The position numbers and the translations under genes are program-made. 64,000 bases of DNA from Macromonas bipunctata (lineage in GTDB: Bacteria; Pseudomonadota; Gammaproteobacteria; Burkholderiales; Burkholderiaceae_C). This document shows, one piece after another, positions 62,547 to 64,000 of the stretch. Below the pieces are notes generated by a model. It had not been told where the DNA came from. It was given only the letters and a program-made list of their open reading frames with translations, and did no database searches. Position 1 is the stretch's first letter. Each line of letters opens with the position of its first letter. Location of the stretch: the NCBI RefSeq assembly GCF_002837135.1, contig NZ_NWBQ01000060.1, forward strand, positions 1 through 64,000, given 5' to 3'.

Positions 62547-63253
62547 CCGGCCTTGGCGGGTTTGGGTGCCGCCTTGCTGTCGCTGGCGGCGTTGCTGCGG
62601 TTGCGCTCGGCCAGCGCGGCAATCAGGCCATCGACGCCCTTGGCGTTGATTTCCTGCGCGAACTGGGTGCGGTAGGTTTGCACCAGCCACACGCCCAGCA
62701 CGTTGAGGTCGTAGATCTTCCAGCCATTGGGGGTCTTTTCCACGCGGTAGTCAAGCTGGATCGGATCGCCCCTGCCACGCACCTCGGAGCGCACCACGAC
62801 TTCGGTGTCGGCGGGGCTGGAGCGCATGGGCTTGAAGTGTAGGGTCTGGTCCTTGACCTGGCCCAGCGCGCCGGAGTAGGTGTGTACCAGCAGGGTCTTG
62901 AACTCGTCTTGCAGGCGCTTTTTCTGCTCCGGCGTGGCGGTGCGCCACGAGCGGCCCACGGCGGAGGCGGTCATGCGCGTGAAGTTGACGTGCGGCATGA
63001 TCTTGGTGTCCACCAGCGCCAGGATGCGTTGCACGTCGCCCGCGCGCACGGCAGCATCGGCCTTGACGGTGTCGAAAGCGTCGTTGGCAATGCGCTGCAC
63101 CAGCGCGTCGGGCGCCTCTTGCGCGCCCTGCGACGCAGCCACGGCAGCAACAGCGGCGTTCTGCGCCCAGCCCACGGCGGGCAACCCGGCCACGCCGACC
63201 AGCGCCACCGCACCGGCCAGCAGCGTCTGGCGGGAAAATTTCAGCACGTTCAT
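62543..63253 (-). CDS. mlaC: Periplasmic phospholipid carrier MlaC
   Basis: A 236-residue protein with a signal peptide ending near AQA (about 30), then a Ttg2D/MlaC domain that shuttles phospholipids between the outer-membrane MlaA complex and inner-membrane MlaFEDB. Blocks FDTVKADAAVRAGDVQ and PNGWKIYDLNVLGVWLV are typical. The Lys/Ala-rich tail (residues 215-236) is an extension. Confidence 0.94.
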   Translation of the reverse strand: MNVLKFSRQTLLAGAVALVGVAGLPAVGWAQNAAVAAVAASQGAQEAPDALVQRIANDAFDTVKADAAVRAGDVQRILALVDTKIMPHVNFTRMTASAVGRSWRTATPEQKKRLQDEFKTLLVHTYSGALGQVKDQTLHFKPMRSSPADTEVVVRSEVRGRGDPIQLDYRVEKTPNGWKIYDLNVLGVWLVQTYRTQFAQEINAKGVDGLIAALAERNRSNAASDSKAAPKPAKAG

Positions 63254-63271
63254 CGATTCATTCCTCTCTGC

Positions 63272-63351
63272 AAAAAAACCGGCGCAGCCCAAGACAGCAC
63301 AGAGTATTGACCCTATTGTGTCCGCTGCACCCACAACGTGCAGCGCCGGTT
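63272..63351 (-). terminator. Terminator-like element between mlaA and mlaC
   Basis: On the minus strand AACCGGCGC (63351-63343) and GCGCCGGTT (63285-63277) pair over nine bases and are followed by a T tract (63278-63272). The enclosed 57 bases contain a second perfect 7-bp hairpin, GCTGCAC/GTGCAGC at 63324-63344, that shares two bases with the long stem. The two structures compete, so this may attenuate mlaC expression. Confidence 0.6.
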
Positions 63352-63382
63352 TACATTCGGTTGCAGCTGTGACACGGTAAAG

Positions 63383-64000
63383 TTATTGGTCGTAACGCTC
63401 TTCGGGCGCCACCGGGCCGATGCGGCTCTGGCGGCGCTGCAGGTAGGCGTCGCGCATGAAGCTGTAGGGGTCGAGTGCGGCCTGGTCCAGCACCTCGCCC
63501 GCGCCCAGCAGGCTGGCGCGCTTGTCGGTGATGCGCAGCACCTGCAGGCTGTTGCGGGTGGCGATGTGGTCGAGCCCGCCCACGGGGTCGGCCTGGCTGT
63601 CCACCGGCAGGGCGGCGGTGTCGCGCACAGTGGAGGGGCCCAGCAGCGGCAGCATCAGGTACGGCCCCGACGGCACGCCCCAGCGCCCCAGCGTGTGGCC
63701 AAAATCGAGCGTGGTGCGTTCGATGCCCATTTCGGTGGCCACGTCCAGCAGCCCGCCCAGGCCGAACACGGTGTTGACGTTGAAGCGCATGAAGTTCTCG
63801 GCCGCCTCGCGCGGACGCGCCTGCAGCAGGGCGTTGAGCGCCGACCAGGCGTCGCGCAAATTGCCAAAGAAGTTGCCCACGCCGGTGCGCACCGGGCTGG
63901 GCAGGGTGTCGCGGTACACCGTGGCCACGGGCTTGACCACGGCGCGGTCCACGCCGTCGTTGAACTGGTACACCGCGCGGTTGAGCGGCTCCAGCGGATC
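63383..64000 (-). CDS. mlaA: Outer-membrane lipid-asymmetry lipoprotein MlaA, 5' end outside window
   Basis: The last 205 residues of MlaA/VacJ, open to the window edge. The first visible residues DPLEPLNRAVYQFND are the conserved start of the mature domain, so only the lipoprotein signal and a few residues are missing. MlaA removes phospholipids from the outer leaflet with porins. The TAA follows EERYDQ, and the next gene starts 129 bases later. Confidence 0.93.
   Translation of the reverse strand, partial: DPLEPLNRAVYQFNDGVDRAVVKPVATVYRDTLPSPVRTGVGNFFGNLRDAWSALNALLQARPREAAENFMRFNVNTVFGLGGLLDVATEMGIERTTLDFGHTLGRWGVPSGPYLMLPLLGPSTVRDTAALPVDSQADPVGGLDHIATRNSLQVLRITDKRASLLGAGEVLDQAALDPYSFMRDAYLQRRQSRIGPVAPEERYDQ

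Overview
The window is high-GC DNA from a betaproteobacterium of the order Burkholderiales, most likely family Comamonadaceae. This is inferred from gene content and order: hisG-murA-ibaG-ABC pair-mlaB-mlaC-mlaA, petABC-sspAB, and secA-argJ-AAA ATPase-Nudix. No species can be named from the sequence. It is almost entirely chromosomal core, dense with ATGA-type overlaps, and includes one tRNA gene and the edge of an insertion sequence.

Layout. 1-164: first codons of an IS200/IS605-type tnpB and two hairpins. 219-8709 (-): a signalling operon with a GAF protein carrying a kinase-less HisKA box, a large hybrid histidine kinase, a Cache-GAF-PAS sensor and a REC-HD-GYP output protein. 8760-11986 (+): pilD, coaE and a diguanylate cyclase. 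12012-15395: a 2-oxoglutarate dioxygenase, coq7, a chemoreceptor gene broken by one stop codon, and 15 copies of an 8-bp tandem repeat. 15396-19177: an OsmC-like protein, a candidate small RNA, ilvA, cobS and cobC. 19143-32125: a type II secretion locus, gspC divergent from gspGHIJKLMNDE-[diguanylate cyclase]-gspF. 32136-40601: yacG, Nudix, AAA ATPase, argJ, a periplasmic-sensing diguanylate cyclase, secA and a DUF721 gene. 40638-44761 (-): petABC-sspAB-tRNA-Thr. 44903-47028: pdxA, a Nif3-like gene and a 47-residue DUF3149 gene behind an FNR/ANR-like site. 47029-48189: an HtrA-type protease. 48199-60310: tatABC, a HIT protein and the histidine genes, interrupted by a mutarotase gene and by an oppositely oriented hisC-infA pair. 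60315-64000: ibaG, an ABC-2 exporter, mlaB, mlaC and mlaA.

How the parts fit. PilD is the likely peptidase for the GspG/H/I/J/K pseudopilins. SecA, Tat and the HtrA-type protease supply and police the periplasm from which the Gsp machine exports. Cyclic-di-GMP recurs: one HD-GYP protein and three GGDEF proteins lie within 37 kb, one of them inside the gsp operon. The histidine pathway is represented by hisG, D, C, B, H, A, F, I and E; the short HisG needs a HisZ that is not present here.

Possible lesions are an in-frame TAA in the chemoreceptor gene and a one-base frameshift in the gsp-embedded cyclase gene. The least explained elements are the three-GAF signalling operon, the promoter- and terminator-bounded RNA upstream of ilvA, the 8-bp repeat array and the inverted hisC-infA segment.
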